From Bacillota bacterium (GTDB lineage Bacteria; Bacillota; Clostridia; Acetivibrionales; DTU013), in contig JAEYRB010000050.1 in the NCBI GenBank assembly GCA_023409735.1, positions 62,001 through 126,000 on the forward strand: DNA of 64,000 nucleotides. The letters are read 5' to 3'. The position numbers were made by a program, and so were the translations under genes. The notes beneath the pieces were generated by a model that saw nothing but the letters and a program-made list of their open reading frames with translations, was not told the DNA's origin and made no database searches. This document shows, piece by piece, positions 52,798 to 61,579 of the stretch (position 1 is its first letter; the number at the start of each line of letters is the position of its first letter).

Positions 52798-55209
52798 TCA
52801 CCGGATATCATAGACTGAGCGAAGCTTCAAAGACTTTGGTCTTCCCTCAAGTATGTCAACAGTCACACTTCCTCCATTCATATCAAAATAGTTGTCACTT
52901 AGCAGAAGATCACAATCCGGAGAGCTTATTTCCACACTTTTTGCGTAAGCTTCAGCATGAACTGTAATCTTTCCATCATGAATTTCATAGGAAAGACATG
53001 GATCCTTGAAGTGGTAATGCTTCGGTGCAGTAAAGAGTACTGTTCCGCCTGAAACATAAACACCATCTGCAATAAATTCATAACTAAAATAATTGTTCAG
53101 GAAATCTGTACAATGAAAATCAAGCTTATCGCACCACTGGCTTTTGAGCCTTGGAACTTTCATAGAAAATTCACCAGAGTCCAGCACCCGGGCATAGGAA
53201 TCCCGCAGGTACCAACGCACTATACCTGATATCTCATTCATCGTTTCATTTGCTAAGCACAGGTGAGAAGATGTCTCTATAGTTGACGGTTCCATTACTA
53301 CAGAAATCCGGTCGGTAGTCTCTCCTATTTCACAACAGGATAACATAACAGGAGCAAAGAATCGTTTTGCATAATAATGTAGCGCCTTCCATCTGCCATA
53401 GTAGTCAATGGATGCCCAGGATGCTACCGGCCAGATATCGTTAAGCTGCCAGTAAATAGAACCCATACAGCGTCCGCGGTTACGGCGCCAATGTTCAATG
53501 CCATAACGCATTGCCTCTGCCTGAAGTAATTGTGACGCATAAATCAAGGTCTCGAGATTATCCGGGTAAAGAAAAGTCTGAGAAAGATAATTCATGATTT
53601 TTCCGTTAGCACCTTCATTCCTCTGGTGCATTTCCATTACCCGAGAGAAAATATTTCTGTCCTCCGGCAGGGTGAAGCTTTCTATAGTTTTCACAGATGG
53701 AAATGACTGAAATCCAAATTCCGAAGCATACCTGAAGAAATACTTCCGATACTCCGCAAAGGGGACTCCTCCATGCCAGACCTCCCAATAATGCACATCT
53801 CCCCGATCAGGGTCATTGGGCTTGTCAAAGCCGCCCCCGGAGCTAGGAGATGCAGGCCAGTAAAATGTATCCCGGTCATATTCTCTCAACACTTCGGGAA
53901 TGATGTGTTCAAACATGCGAATATAGTCTGACCTTGTTTTATCCGTTCCATTATACTGGTATTGAGCCTGAAACATCTCCATCTCGTTGTTTCCGCACCA
54001 GAGTCCCAATGATGGATGGTGGCGGAGTCTGCAAATATTATCGATAAATTCGGCACGGATATTTTTCTCAAAATCCAGGGTAAGGTGATAATTAGCACAG
54101 GCAAACATAAAATCCTGCCATACCAGAAGCCCTAGTTCATCACATATATCATAAAAGAAATTGTCAGGATAATACCCTCCTCCCCAGATCCGGATCGTGT
54201 TGAAATTGGCAATAGCACACTGTTCCAACAGTCTGCGGGTCCGTTGAGGCGTGATACGTGATAAAATATTATCCTCGGGAATATAATCCGCACCCATAGC
54301 AAAAATCTGTATTCCGTTTACGCAGTGTGAAAAGCTTTCCCCCCACTGGTCTTTTTCTCTCACAATAGTCATTGTGCGCAAACCGATTCGTTTGACATCT
54401 GTATCTGTCACGTATCCATTTTCCCAAAGTTCAGTCTTAACCGTGTAAAGGGGTTGCTGCCCATAACCGCGAGGCCACCAAAGTTCAGGGTCCTTAATCT
54501 CGGTTTTTACTTCATTTTCCAGTACAGTCTCATATCCTTCCGGGCTTATTACCGTAATACAAACTTCCGCTGACTGTGACTGTTTCACATTCACAGTCAA
54601 TGCTACATGTCCATTGTAATGATGCTGTGTAATGTATACATCCTCAATTCTAGAAGAATCAACACCCAGAAGATAAATATCCCTCCAAATGCCGGCATCC
54701 GGTAGTCTAGGGCCCCAGTCCCATCCATACATGCAGTGAGCCTTCCGAATATGAGGGAACCCCTGCATAGCATGGCGGCTTCCTCCAATGTAATCCTTTT
54801 CTTGCATATTCTTAATATACTTCACAGGGGAATGAAACACAATCTTGATTTCATTCTCCCCTTCCTTCAAATAGGAGGTTATATCAAATTCCCAGATACG
54901 GTGCATATTATATGCGTTTCCTACAATGCTTCCGTTAAAAAATATTTCACAGATGGTATCCAGACCATCACAATGAAGCAGCACCTTCCGGCATTTCAAC
55001 AACTCAGGCGGCACAGAGAAAATCCGAAAAAAAGTGAAATCGTCATCCATCAGCGCCAGTGATTTTAGCTCATTATCCCTGTAATATGGATCTTCCATTT
55101 CCTCATTATTAAGAAGAAATGAATATACAGAGCCCGGTATTGTTCCTTCCCTGACACTTCCCCTTGCATCACGCATACTCCAGATGCCATTTAAAATGTA
55201 TCGCTGCAT
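52798..55209 (-). CDS. Beta-mannosidase, glycoside hydrolase family 2
   Basis: 803 residues with the GH2 order: sugar-binding jelly roll (about 1-175), Ig-like domain, TIM barrel (about 290-600) and C-terminal domains. The acid/base Glu lies in WCGNNEMEMF and the nucleophile Glu in ASEFGFQSFPS. Beta-mannosidase features include IPGSVYSFLL, PYYRDNE and KAHCMYGWDWGPRLPDAGIW. No signal peptide is visible, so it probably acts in the cytosol on imported manno-oligosaccharides. AAAGGAG lies 8 bases before the ATG. No sugar transporter is adjacent. Confidence 0.93.
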   Translation of the reverse strand: MQRYILNGIWSMRDARGSVREGTIPGSVYSFLLNNEEMEDPYYRDNELKSLALMDDDFTFFRIFSVPPELLKCRKVLLHCDGLDTICEIFFNGSIVGNAYNMHRIWEFDITSYLKEGENEIKIVFHSPVKYIKNMQEKDYIGGSRHAMQGFPHIRKAHCMYGWDWGPRLPDAGIWRDIYLLGVDSSRIEDVYITQHHYNGHVALTVNVKQSQSAEVCITVISPEGYETVLENEVKTEIKDPELWWPRGYGQQPLYTVKTELWENGYVTDTDVKRIGLRTMTIVREKDQWGESFSHCVNGIQIFAMGADYIPEDNILSRITPQRTRRLLEQCAIANFNTIRIWGGGYYPDNFFYDICDELGLLVWQDFMFACANYHLTLDFEKNIRAEFIDNICRLRHHPSLGLWCGNNEMEMFQAQYQYNGTDKTRSDYIRMFEHIIPEVLREYDRDTFYWPASPSSGGGFDKPNDPDRGDVHYWEVWHGGVPFAEYRKYFFRYASEFGFQSFPSVKTIESFTLPEDRNIFSRVMEMHQRNEGANGKIMNYLSQTFLYPDNLETLIYASQLLQAEAMRYGIEHWRRNRGRCMGSIYWQLNDIWPVASWASIDYYGRWKALHYYAKRFFAPVMLSCCEIGETTDRISVVMEPSTIETSSHLCLANETMNEISGIVRWYLRDSYARVLDSGEFSMKVPRLKSQWCDKLDFHCTDFLNNYFSYEFIADGVYVSGGTVLFTAPKHYHFKDPCLSYEIHDGKITVHAEAYAKSVEISSPDCDLLLSDNYFDMNGGSVTVDILEGRPKSLKLRSVYDIR

Positions 55210-55592
55210 ACTTTTCTACTCCTTTATCTGTCTATTTTATTCCCATGTGTCATAAAGATATCCCGCGCCCAACCGGCCCACTCCTCTTTAACTATTATTG
55301 TAGGATAATCCATATAATCATAGGCAATCTACCCACCGCTGTCCTAAAATGGTCTACCATTCCCCGGGCAGAAATTTCTATCAGTGCCCGGTCTCTTTGT
55401 ATATCAATTATTTTTCTCCGGAGGGAAGGAGCGATCAGCAAGCGAACCTGTAAAGCCTACTCCTCATAAGCCATGACTGCATCAATACCAATACGCGAAA
55501 GGCTTTGCAATGATACCTCCAGCTGCACTACTATTATATCATTAAGTCAGGTTAATTTGTCATTACCTTATAAACAAAAGCAGAATCGTCAC
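55210..55592. other. Intergenic region with a possible gene remnant
   Basis: On the minus strand one frame can be read for about 75 codons (roughly 55310-55540) with a single stop: ...IDAVMAYEE, stop, ALQVRLLIAPSLRRKIIDI... then DRALIEISARGMVDHFRT. It has protein-like composition but no start with a ribosome site and no family I recognise. It could be a decayed regulator of the mannosidase gene. Confidence 0.25.
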
Positions 55593-57977
55593 CTATGCTT
55601 TCTTTTTCTCAAAAATTTTTCTATAAATAGACTGGATGGTAAATAGAGAGCCCTTGACCATATTGGAGGTTGCCTTTACTAAGGCAGGTATTCTACTAAA
55701 TTGGTCGGAACTCTCATTGATTAAATATGTCCATGTTGATGATGGTCCTTGAATTCCCTCTTTACCAAGATTAATTCCACTTTCATTAATTTCAACAGAT
55801 TTGAATGTCTTTACAACTTCAAAATCAATTGTAGCCATCATCTCATTGAAAGCGTCAATTGCAATTCTATTGAACTCTGTAAGGGGATCTTTTTTACTTA
55901 TAGCAACCAGATGTATACCTTCACGCTGGTATGCAATAAAATCTAAATAGTCTGCCCAGCATTTATTGATATGATATAACGTGATTCTCTCTTCCACTTT
56001 TCTCAATACCTCTTTACCAACCTTAGCACAAAGTTCATTATAGCGTTCCGGCTCTTTGGCAGATAAGGTTTCCAGCGGAATTCTTTCTAGCAGGATATCC
56101 TGACGTTTTTTGTGAATAATTCTTCTCTGTTGTTCAACAATATATGAATATCGCCATAATTGCCTTCTCAAATCAGAGTTGTAGCCTTCCATAAGACGTT
56201 GACTTGTTGCCACAGCTTTTAAAACAGCTGGATTACAAACAGGCTCATCTTGCTTCTTATTAATGCTTTTTAATGATGATAATTTTGTGCTTTCAACTCT
56301 TTTGAATAGATCATCCTCGAGTGAAATCATAAATCTGCTTTCTCCCGGATCACCCTGACGGCCAGCTCTTCCCTTTAGCTGATTATCTATCCTAAAGCTT
56401 TCATAATGGCAAGTCCCTAAAATATACAGTCCTCCCAAAGCACTTATCCTGTCTCGATTATCCTCCATATCACCACCCAATTTTATATCCACACCTCGGC
56501 CGGCCATATTAGTTGAAACAGTAACACTACCTAATTTCCCAGCCTCTGCAATAATCCTTGCTTCCATTTCATCATTTTTCGCATTAAGTACATGACAACA
56601 AATTCCTTCTTCCTTCAGGCTAGATGTAATAACCTCCGACTCCTCCACGCTTCCTGTACCAATGAGTATAGGCTGCCCTGTTTCATATACCCTCTTTATC
56701 TCAGCGATTAATGCTTTATGTTTGGCTGCATTATTTGTGAAAATCACATCAGGATGATCTTTACGTATACAAGGTTTATTGGTTGGTATCACAACAACAT
56801 CCAAGTTATAAAACTCCTTGAACTCTGAAGCCGCAGTGCTTGCAGTTCCTGTCATCCCAGCAATTTTGGGGTATAAGCTTATAAAATGTTGTAATGGAAT
56901 TGAACCCATAATTACCCCTTTGGTTTCAGATGTTAGACCCTCCTTGGCCTCCACTGCTGCCTGAAGTTTGTCCGGCCAATTGCGTTTTAAAGCCACCCTG
57001 CCAGTAAATTCGTCTACCAACTCCACCTTTCCATTCCTAACAATATAGTCTATATCTTTCTTGATCAGTGCTTCTGCAAACAGTGCGCAGTTTAACCTGG
57101 ATAGTAGATCCAAATTCTCCGGATCGTAAAGATTCCCACATTTCAGGATTTCTTCAAGATGTGTGAGCCCTAGATCAGTAAAATATACGTTATCCTCATA
57201 TTGATCTATTTCATAATCTTGATCCTGCTTAAGAGAACGTATAATGGAAGATAATTGAAAGGCATCGACTTCATCATAATTTACATTTCCTGCAATAACA
57301 AGAGGTATTCTCGCTTCGTCAATAAGAATTGAATCTGCTTCATCTACAATTGCATAATTGAATGACCTATGTTCTATCTCCTCTTTTTCAACACACAGAA
57401 AGTCGCGAAGATAATCAAAACCCGCCTCCTTGGCAGTCACATAGGTTATGTCAGCAGAATAAGCCTGTTGTCTTTCTTTTGCTTGCATTCCCTCATTTAT
57501 AAAGGCTACGGAAAGCCCTAAAAATTCAAATACAGGTCCCATCCATTGGGCATCTCTGCGTGCTAAATAATCATTGAAGGTTAATATATGAACTCCCTTT
57601 CCCTCTAGCGCATTTAGAAATGCAGGCATAACAGCTGCCAATGTCTTACCTTCACCAGTCTGCATTTCTACCATTTTACCCCTATGTAAAGCTATACCTG
57701 CAATCACCTGAACATCATAAGGGCACATACCTAATATTCTCTTCGACGTCTCCCGAACAAGTGCAAATGAATGAACCAGAAGTTCATCAAGCGGTACACC
57801 ATTACGTGCCTTTGCTTTAAGTTCAATGGCTAGATTTTTTAGCTCTGCATCAGTTAAAGAATTAAGCTTTACTGTGTTTATTTCTTGTAGTATATATTTA
57901 TATGGATCAATGTTGTATTCAATTGAATTTCGGCTTACCTGGATCTTTTTACCCAATTTATATAATTTCGTAAACAT
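55593..57977 (-). CDS. SecA-type preprotein translocase ATPase, accessory (SecA2-like)
   Basis: 794 residues. Walker A region MQTGEGKTLAA, DEAD-type VDEADSILIDEARIPLV, MTGTAST, TNMAGRGVDIKLGGD and GRAGRQGDPGESRF define a complete SecA motor with preprotein cross-linking and helical scaffold domains. The C-terminal Cys-rich SecB/lipid-binding tail of housekeeping SecA is absent; the protein ends in a basic KKKA-like tail. Length is close to clostridial SecA2 proteins that export S-layer proteins, as recalled for C. difficile. No SecY2 or glycosylation cluster adjoins it. AGGAGGG lies 5-6 bases before the ATG. It is AT-rich (19 of 60 G+C at 56221-56280). Confidence 0.85.
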   Translation of the reverse strand: MFTKLYKLGKKIQVSRNSIEYNIDPYKYILQEINTVKLNSLTDAELKNLAIELKAKARNGVPLDELLVHSFALVRETSKRILGMCPYDVQVIAGIALHRGKMVEMQTGEGKTLAAVMPAFLNALEGKGVHILTFNDYLARRDAQWMGPVFEFLGLSVAFINEGMQAKERQQAYSADITYVTAKEAGFDYLRDFLCVEKEEIEHRSFNYAIVDEADSILIDEARIPLVIAGNVNYDEVDAFQLSSIIRSLKQDQDYEIDQYEDNVYFTDLGLTHLEEILKCGNLYDPENLDLLSRLNCALFAEALIKKDIDYIVRNGKVELVDEFTGRVALKRNWPDKLQAAVEAKEGLTSETKGVIMGSIPLQHFISLYPKIAGMTGTASTAASEFKEFYNLDVVVIPTNKPCIRKDHPDVIFTNNAAKHKALIAEIKRVYETGQPILIGTGSVEESEVITSSLKEEGICCHVLNAKNDEMEARIIAEAGKLGSVTVSTNMAGRGVDIKLGGDMEDNRDRISALGGLYILGTCHYESFRIDNQLKGRAGRQGDPGESRFMISLEDDLFKRVESTKLSSLKSINKKQDEPVCNPAVLKAVATSQRLMEGYNSDLRRQLWRYSYIVEQQRRIIHKKRQDILLERIPLETLSAKEPERYNELCAKVGKEVLRKVEERITLYHINKCWADYLDFIAYQREGIHLVAISKKDPLTEFNRIAIDAFNEMMATIDFEVVKTFKSVEINESGINLGKEGIQGPSSTWTYLINESSDQFSRIPALVKATSNMVKGSLFTIQSIYRKIFEKKKA

Positions 57978-58022
57978 AGAAACCCTCCTGTGTCTATTTC
58001 AATAAAATTTAATGATTTTTTT

Positions 58023-58089
58023 CATGCTTAATAAGAGGCATATACTATTAAGACATAAATGGTTTTTTACATGCCTTATAAGAGGCATA
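58023..58089 (-). promoter_or_regulatory. Paired palindromic motifs upstream of the SecA gene
   Basis: On the minus strand ATGCCTCTTATAAGGCAT (58071-58088) and ATGCCTCTTATTAAGCAT (58024-58041) are two imperfect palindromes 47 bases apart, with a further half site ATGCCTTATTAG just upstream. They look like operators for a dimeric regulator or tandem small hairpins. Confidence 0.5.
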
Positions 58090-58592
58090 CTAATAAGGCA
58101 TAGTGATACCTATAATAGTAACCTTTATAAGTCTTGTTCATAATTCTATGGTTATCTTAGACTCAGGAATGAATTTTTAAAATATGATAAAAAACTAAAA
58201 TTAATAGACTAAAAAGAGAAAATATTCTAAATGTAATTACAAAGTACCGGGAAACGAAAAAATTACAGCATAAAGAACTATTATCACTAAGCTCTTTGTT
58301 CAACAAAGCAGATTGGTATAGAAAATGAGGACACATAAAAAAAATTACAGTGGCCATGGAATTTAATGAATACCATCTTCTTTTTCTTGCTGAGAAAATG
58401 GTTTTTATAGTTCCGAGAATCCAATTATAAAAGTAATTCATATTGTAAGCTTCATCAAGCATGCCCATCATTCTCTCCATGTTTCCTTTCAGGTGTTTTG
58501 TGTCCATATGCCATTATACTTCATTTCCAATTTTTATGTAAGTAATATTATCATATTGTCACATTAACATCAACTCTACACCCTTATTAGCA

Positions 58593-58627
58593 AAAAGTTT
58601 CAGGAGCTCGATGCCCCTGAAACTTTT
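58593..58627. terminator. Terminator of nrdJ
   Basis: AAAAGTTTCAGG (58593-58604) and CCTGAAACTTTT (58616-58627) form a perfect 12-bp stem with an 11-base loop; T-runs occur on both strands. It lies 140 bases after the nrdJ stop. Confidence 0.85.
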
Positions 58628-58768
58628 ATTTAGCGAGTCTTACTTACTACAGCCTGTTTTGTGACGAAACCCAGCTGCGGTATCAGCTCAGCCTATGTTT
58701 GATTATTCAAGTGTTTTTTGCATAACAGCTATTATCAAACCTTTCGAGGTTTTCTATTTGTGAAGGTA

Positions 58769-61144
58769 TCAGCCGCATTTGCTGTAACCACAGTACCTGC
58801 AAATTACGCATCCGCCCTCATGCTCCACCGGTTTCCCGCATTCAGGACATTTGGCGTGTTTAAGCATGGTTTCAACATCTGTATCCTCTTCTTCTTCAAA
58901 TGCACTTGACTCAGTAACCTTATATGGCTTTTCATCAAGTGGGATATTCCCTGTGGGCTTAGGAATAGGATCCATGGCTGCAGTATCTTCAGCGAAACCT
59001 CCATTTATAGTTCCGCCATTACCGCCGTTCTCGTTTTGAAGCTTATACACCTTTTCAATAAGCCTTCCTATAGCATCGGGGCACGACATTACCTTCAAGC
59101 CCTTCTGTCTTATAGTCGATGGGCATCTGATACCCTTAAGCTGCTCCACGATGGACTTTGCATCTATTCCGGATCTAAGCGCAATAGATACAAGGCGGCT
59201 GGTAGCTTCTGACTGAGATGGGCAGCCCCCTGCACGACCTGTATTTGTAAATACCTCGCAGATACCATTTTCATCATAGTTAACAGTAATGTATAAATTG
59301 CCACAGCCTATCTTGACTTTTTCAGTAAAGCCTGTTGTTATGTCAGGTCTTGGCCTCGGAGCTATAACATTTGTCTTTCCATCAGTTTTTATTGCTTCTC
59401 CAGCTGTGGTTTGCTTGTTTTCTTCCTTACCCTTTACCTCTCCAATATTGAGTACCTGTAGGTCACGGCTGCCGTCTCTGTAAATAGTTACGCCCTTGCA
59501 ATAGGTTCGGTAAGCGAGCTCAAAGACCTCCTTGACATCCTCTCTGGTTGCATCATGGCTGAGATTAACAGTCTTGGAAACAGCATTGTCCGTATATTTC
59601 TGGAACGATGCCTGCATTTTGACATGCCATACCGGAGCAATATCATGTGCTGTAACAAATATTTCTCTCAAGCGCTTCGGTATCTCTTCAAAGCCTATGA
59701 CTGTCCCCTTACCTGCAATGCTCCTCATAAGCTCATCAGAATAGAAGCCTTCTGTCTTGGATACTTCCTTGAATATTGGATTGACCTCTATCAATTCCTC
59801 ATTATCCATAACATTTCTTATATATGATATTGCAAACACAGGCTCAATTCCGCTGGAACAGCCGGCAATTATGCTGAGCGTTCCTGTAGGGGCTATGGTA
59901 GTAGTCGTTGCGTTGCGTATTCTTACTCCCATATCTTTATATATACTCTTGTCATAGAATGGGAAAACGCCTTTTTTCTCAGCAAGCTTAATAGATGCAT
60001 TTTTTGCCTCATCCTGTATAAAATGCATCAGCTTTTCTGCTAGATTAATTGCCTTTTGCGAGTTGTATGCAATATCCAGCTTAAAGAGCATATCCGCCCA
60101 CCCCATTACACCAAGGCCTATCTTTCTTGTACCCCTTGTCATTTCATCAATCTGAGGCAGCGGATATTTATTTACATCAATAACATTATCAAGGAAATGC
60201 ACAGCCTTGGCTACTACATTGGCAAGTCTATCATAATCTACCTCTGTTTTGTTTCCAACCTTTTTGACCATGATACTGAGATTAATAGATCCCAGGTTGC
60301 ATGCCTCATAAGGAAGCAGCGGCTGTTCTCCACACGGATTAGTGCTCTCTATTTCGCCAAGCTCCGGAGTAATATTATCTCTGTTAAGCCTATCCAGGAA
60401 TATAATGCCCGGCTCGCCATTGTTCCAGGCGTTATCTACAATCATATCAAATACTTCTCTTGCGTTTTCTTGCCGTACGACCTCTTTGGTCTTTGGATCT
60501 ACCAGATCATACATCTTTCCTTGCTCGGCAGCCTGCATAAATTTTTCTGTTATTGCTATGCTTATATTAAAGTTAGTTATATCCTTGTTGTCCTGCTTAC
60601 AAGTAATAAATTCACGTATATCAGGATGATCCACCCTGAGTATACCCATATTTGCGCCTCTTCTTGTGCCTCCCTGCTTAACTGCTTCAGTTGCAGCATT
60701 AAAAACCTTCATGAAGCTTATTGGTCCGCTTGCAACACCGCCTGTTGAATTAACACTGGCTCCCTTTGCTCTCAGCCTGGAAAAGCTAAAGCCTGTTCCG
60801 CCGCCGCTTTTATGGATCAACGCTGCACTCTTAATAGAGTTAAATATTCCTTCCATTGAATCCTCAATTGGAAGTACAAAGCATGCGCTAAGCTGACCTA
60901 GTGGTCTACCTGCGTTCATGAGTGTCGGTGAATTGGGTAAAAATTCTAGACTGGACATCATTTCAAAAAATTCTTTTTCAATAGATCTGAGTTCAGCTGC
61001 TGTTGCGTATTGTGCATCAGCAGAAGCTATTGCATGCGCAACTCTTTTAAACATTCCCTCAGGGTCTTCTTGGAGCTTACCAGTTTCATCTTTGGCAAGG
61101 TACCTCTTCTCAAGCACTTTCACTGCATTTTCGGAGAGATTCAT
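58769..61144 (-). CDS. nrdJ: Adenosylcobalamin-dependent (class II) ribonucleotide reductase
   Basis: 791 residues. Features of NrdJ: PTLMNAGRPLGQLSACFVLP, GGTGFSFSRLR, NPCGEQPLLPYEACNLGSINLS with the radical-site region, ATTTIAPTGTLSIIAGCSSGIEP in the barrel, and a C-terminal zinc ribbon (CPECGK ... CRYCG). It makes deoxyribonucleotides using a radical from AdoCbl, without oxygen. ATG 61144 is set by AAGGAGG 7-8 bases upstream. Two NrdR boxes and a promoter lie just before it, and the AdoCbl supply genes are at 28.8-34.9 kb. Confidence 0.96.
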   Translation of the reverse strand: MNLSENAVKVLEKRYLAKDETGKLQEDPEGMFKRVAHAIASADAQYATAAELRSIEKEFFEMMSSLEFLPNSPTLMNAGRPLGQLSACFVLPIEDSMEGIFNSIKSAALIHKSGGGTGFSFSRLRAKGASVNSTGGVASGPISFMKVFNAATEAVKQGGTRRGANMGILRVDHPDIREFITCKQDNKDITNFNISIAITEKFMQAAEQGKMYDLVDPKTKEVVRQENAREVFDMIVDNAWNNGEPGIIFLDRLNRDNITPELGEIESTNPCGEQPLLPYEACNLGSINLSIMVKKVGNKTEVDYDRLANVVAKAVHFLDNVIDVNKYPLPQIDEMTRGTRKIGLGVMGWADMLFKLDIAYNSQKAINLAEKLMHFIQDEAKNASIKLAEKKGVFPFYDKSIYKDMGVRIRNATTTTIAPTGTLSIIAGCSSGIEPVFAISYIRNVMDNEELIEVNPIFKEVSKTEGFYSDELMRSIAGKGTVIGFEEIPKRLREIFVTAHDIAPVWHVKMQASFQKYTDNAVSKTVNLSHDATREDVKEVFELAYRTYCKGVTIYRDGSRDLQVLNIGEVKGKEENKQTTAGEAIKTDGKTNVIAPRPRPDITTGFTEKVKIGCGNLYITVNYDENGICEVFTNTGRAGGCPSQSEATSRLVSIALRSGIDAKSIVEQLKGIRCPSTIRQKGLKVMSCPDAIGRLIEKVYKLQNENGGNGGTINGGFAEDTAAMDPIPKPTGNIPLDEKPYKVTESSAFEEEEDTDVETMLKHAKCPECGKPVEHEGGCVICRYCGYSKCG

Positions 61145-61166
61145 TTCACAGCCTCCTTGAAAAATA

Positions 61167-61213
61167 TCACAATATTTAGTATAGAATATTTTGCCTGGCA
61201 CAGTATATTGTAT
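61167..61213 (-). promoter_or_regulatory. Two NrdR boxes upstream of nrdJ
   Basis: On the minus strand ATACAATATACTGTGC (61198-61213) and ATACTAAATATTGTGA (61167-61182) both match the NrdR box consensus ACACWATATATWGTGT at about 13 of 16 positions. They are exactly 31 bases apart, the usual three-turn spacing for the ATP-cone repressor NrdR. NrdR itself is not in the window. Confidence 0.85.
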
Positions 61214-61234
61214 CACTTTTAGAAGGTAAGTCAA
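61207..61234 (-). promoter_or_regulatory. Promoter of nrdJ overlapping an NrdR box
   Basis: TTGACT (61229-61234) and TACAAT (61207-61212) on the minus strand are 16 bases apart. The -10 element lies inside the upstream NrdR box, consistent with repression by blocking polymerase. Confidence 0.7.
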
Positions 61235-61366
61235 TATAAACAAAAACAATTATACATAGTAATATAGACCTATTCACAATGAATTAAACAGTACAGTTCC
61301 TTTGCATACATTACAAGCCATTTATGTTTATATCAGTACAAGTGTTATATACCTTCAATCCAACTC

Positions 61367-61472
61367 CATTAAAAATACTCGGTGTCCTTGCTGCAGCTAT
61401 CAGATCAACACAATTAGTAAAAGTCTCGGGGACTTTGCTGTAGCCATTAGATCAACACAATAAGTAAAAAAA
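61367..61472. repeat. Terminator-linked dispersed repeat, tandem copies C and D
   Basis: Two units 47 bases apart share CTCGGnGnC, CTTTGCTGnAGC, AGATCAACACAAT and AGTAAAA. Both lack the middle insert of copies A and B. In the second unit AAAGTC and GACTTT can form a small hairpin. They follow the 61466-61508 terminator in the minus direction. Confidence 0.7.
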
Positions 61473-61508
61473 AACGCTTAAGATTGGTTTACAATTGATC
61501 TTAAGCGT
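61466..61508 (-). terminator. Terminator of the glycoside hydrolase-like gene
   Basis: ACGCTTAAGAT (61474-61484) and ATCTTAAGCGT (61498-61508) form a perfect 11-bp stem; nine T follow on the minus strand. It lies 72 bases after the stop at 61580. Confidence 0.9.
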
Positions 61509-61579
61509 CCTTAACTCTTCTAAATACTACTTTTACACTACTCTTTGCTCACTAAATACTACTCTTGTCATAGCAAATA

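Larger units (their letters stand above)
57978..58768. other. 791-base noncoding region between nrdJ and the SecA gene
   Basis: Near the SecA gene it holds the palindrome pair at 58023-58089; near nrdJ it holds the terminator at 58593-58627. A 114-codon minus-strand frame at 58163-58507 has a hydrophobic, irregular product with no recognised family and is not accepted as a gene, though the first part (MERMMGMLDEAYNM) with AAAGGA upstream could be a gene remnant. Confidence 0.4.

Noticed and set aside
58163..58507. 114-codon minus-strand frame between nrdJ and the SecA gene
   Set aside because: The product is hydrophobic and irregular with no recognised motif, the base composition is that of the surrounding noncoding DNA, and the best ribosome site falls at an internal ATG. 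A remnant is possible, but it is not supported as a gene.
60056..60748. 230-codon plus-strand frame opposite nrdJ
   Set aside because: Antisense to a highly conserved enzyme. Its Cys/Tyr/Ile/His-rich composition is that of a reverse-frame shadow.
61145..61470. Second cobalamin riboswitch before nrdJ
   Set aside because: No B12 box or aptamer core was found on the minus strand; only NrdR boxes and the repeat pair are present.
61367..61472. Tandem repeats considered as a CRISPR array
   Set aside because: Only two units with a 47-base period and no spacer/repeat distinction; no cas genes.
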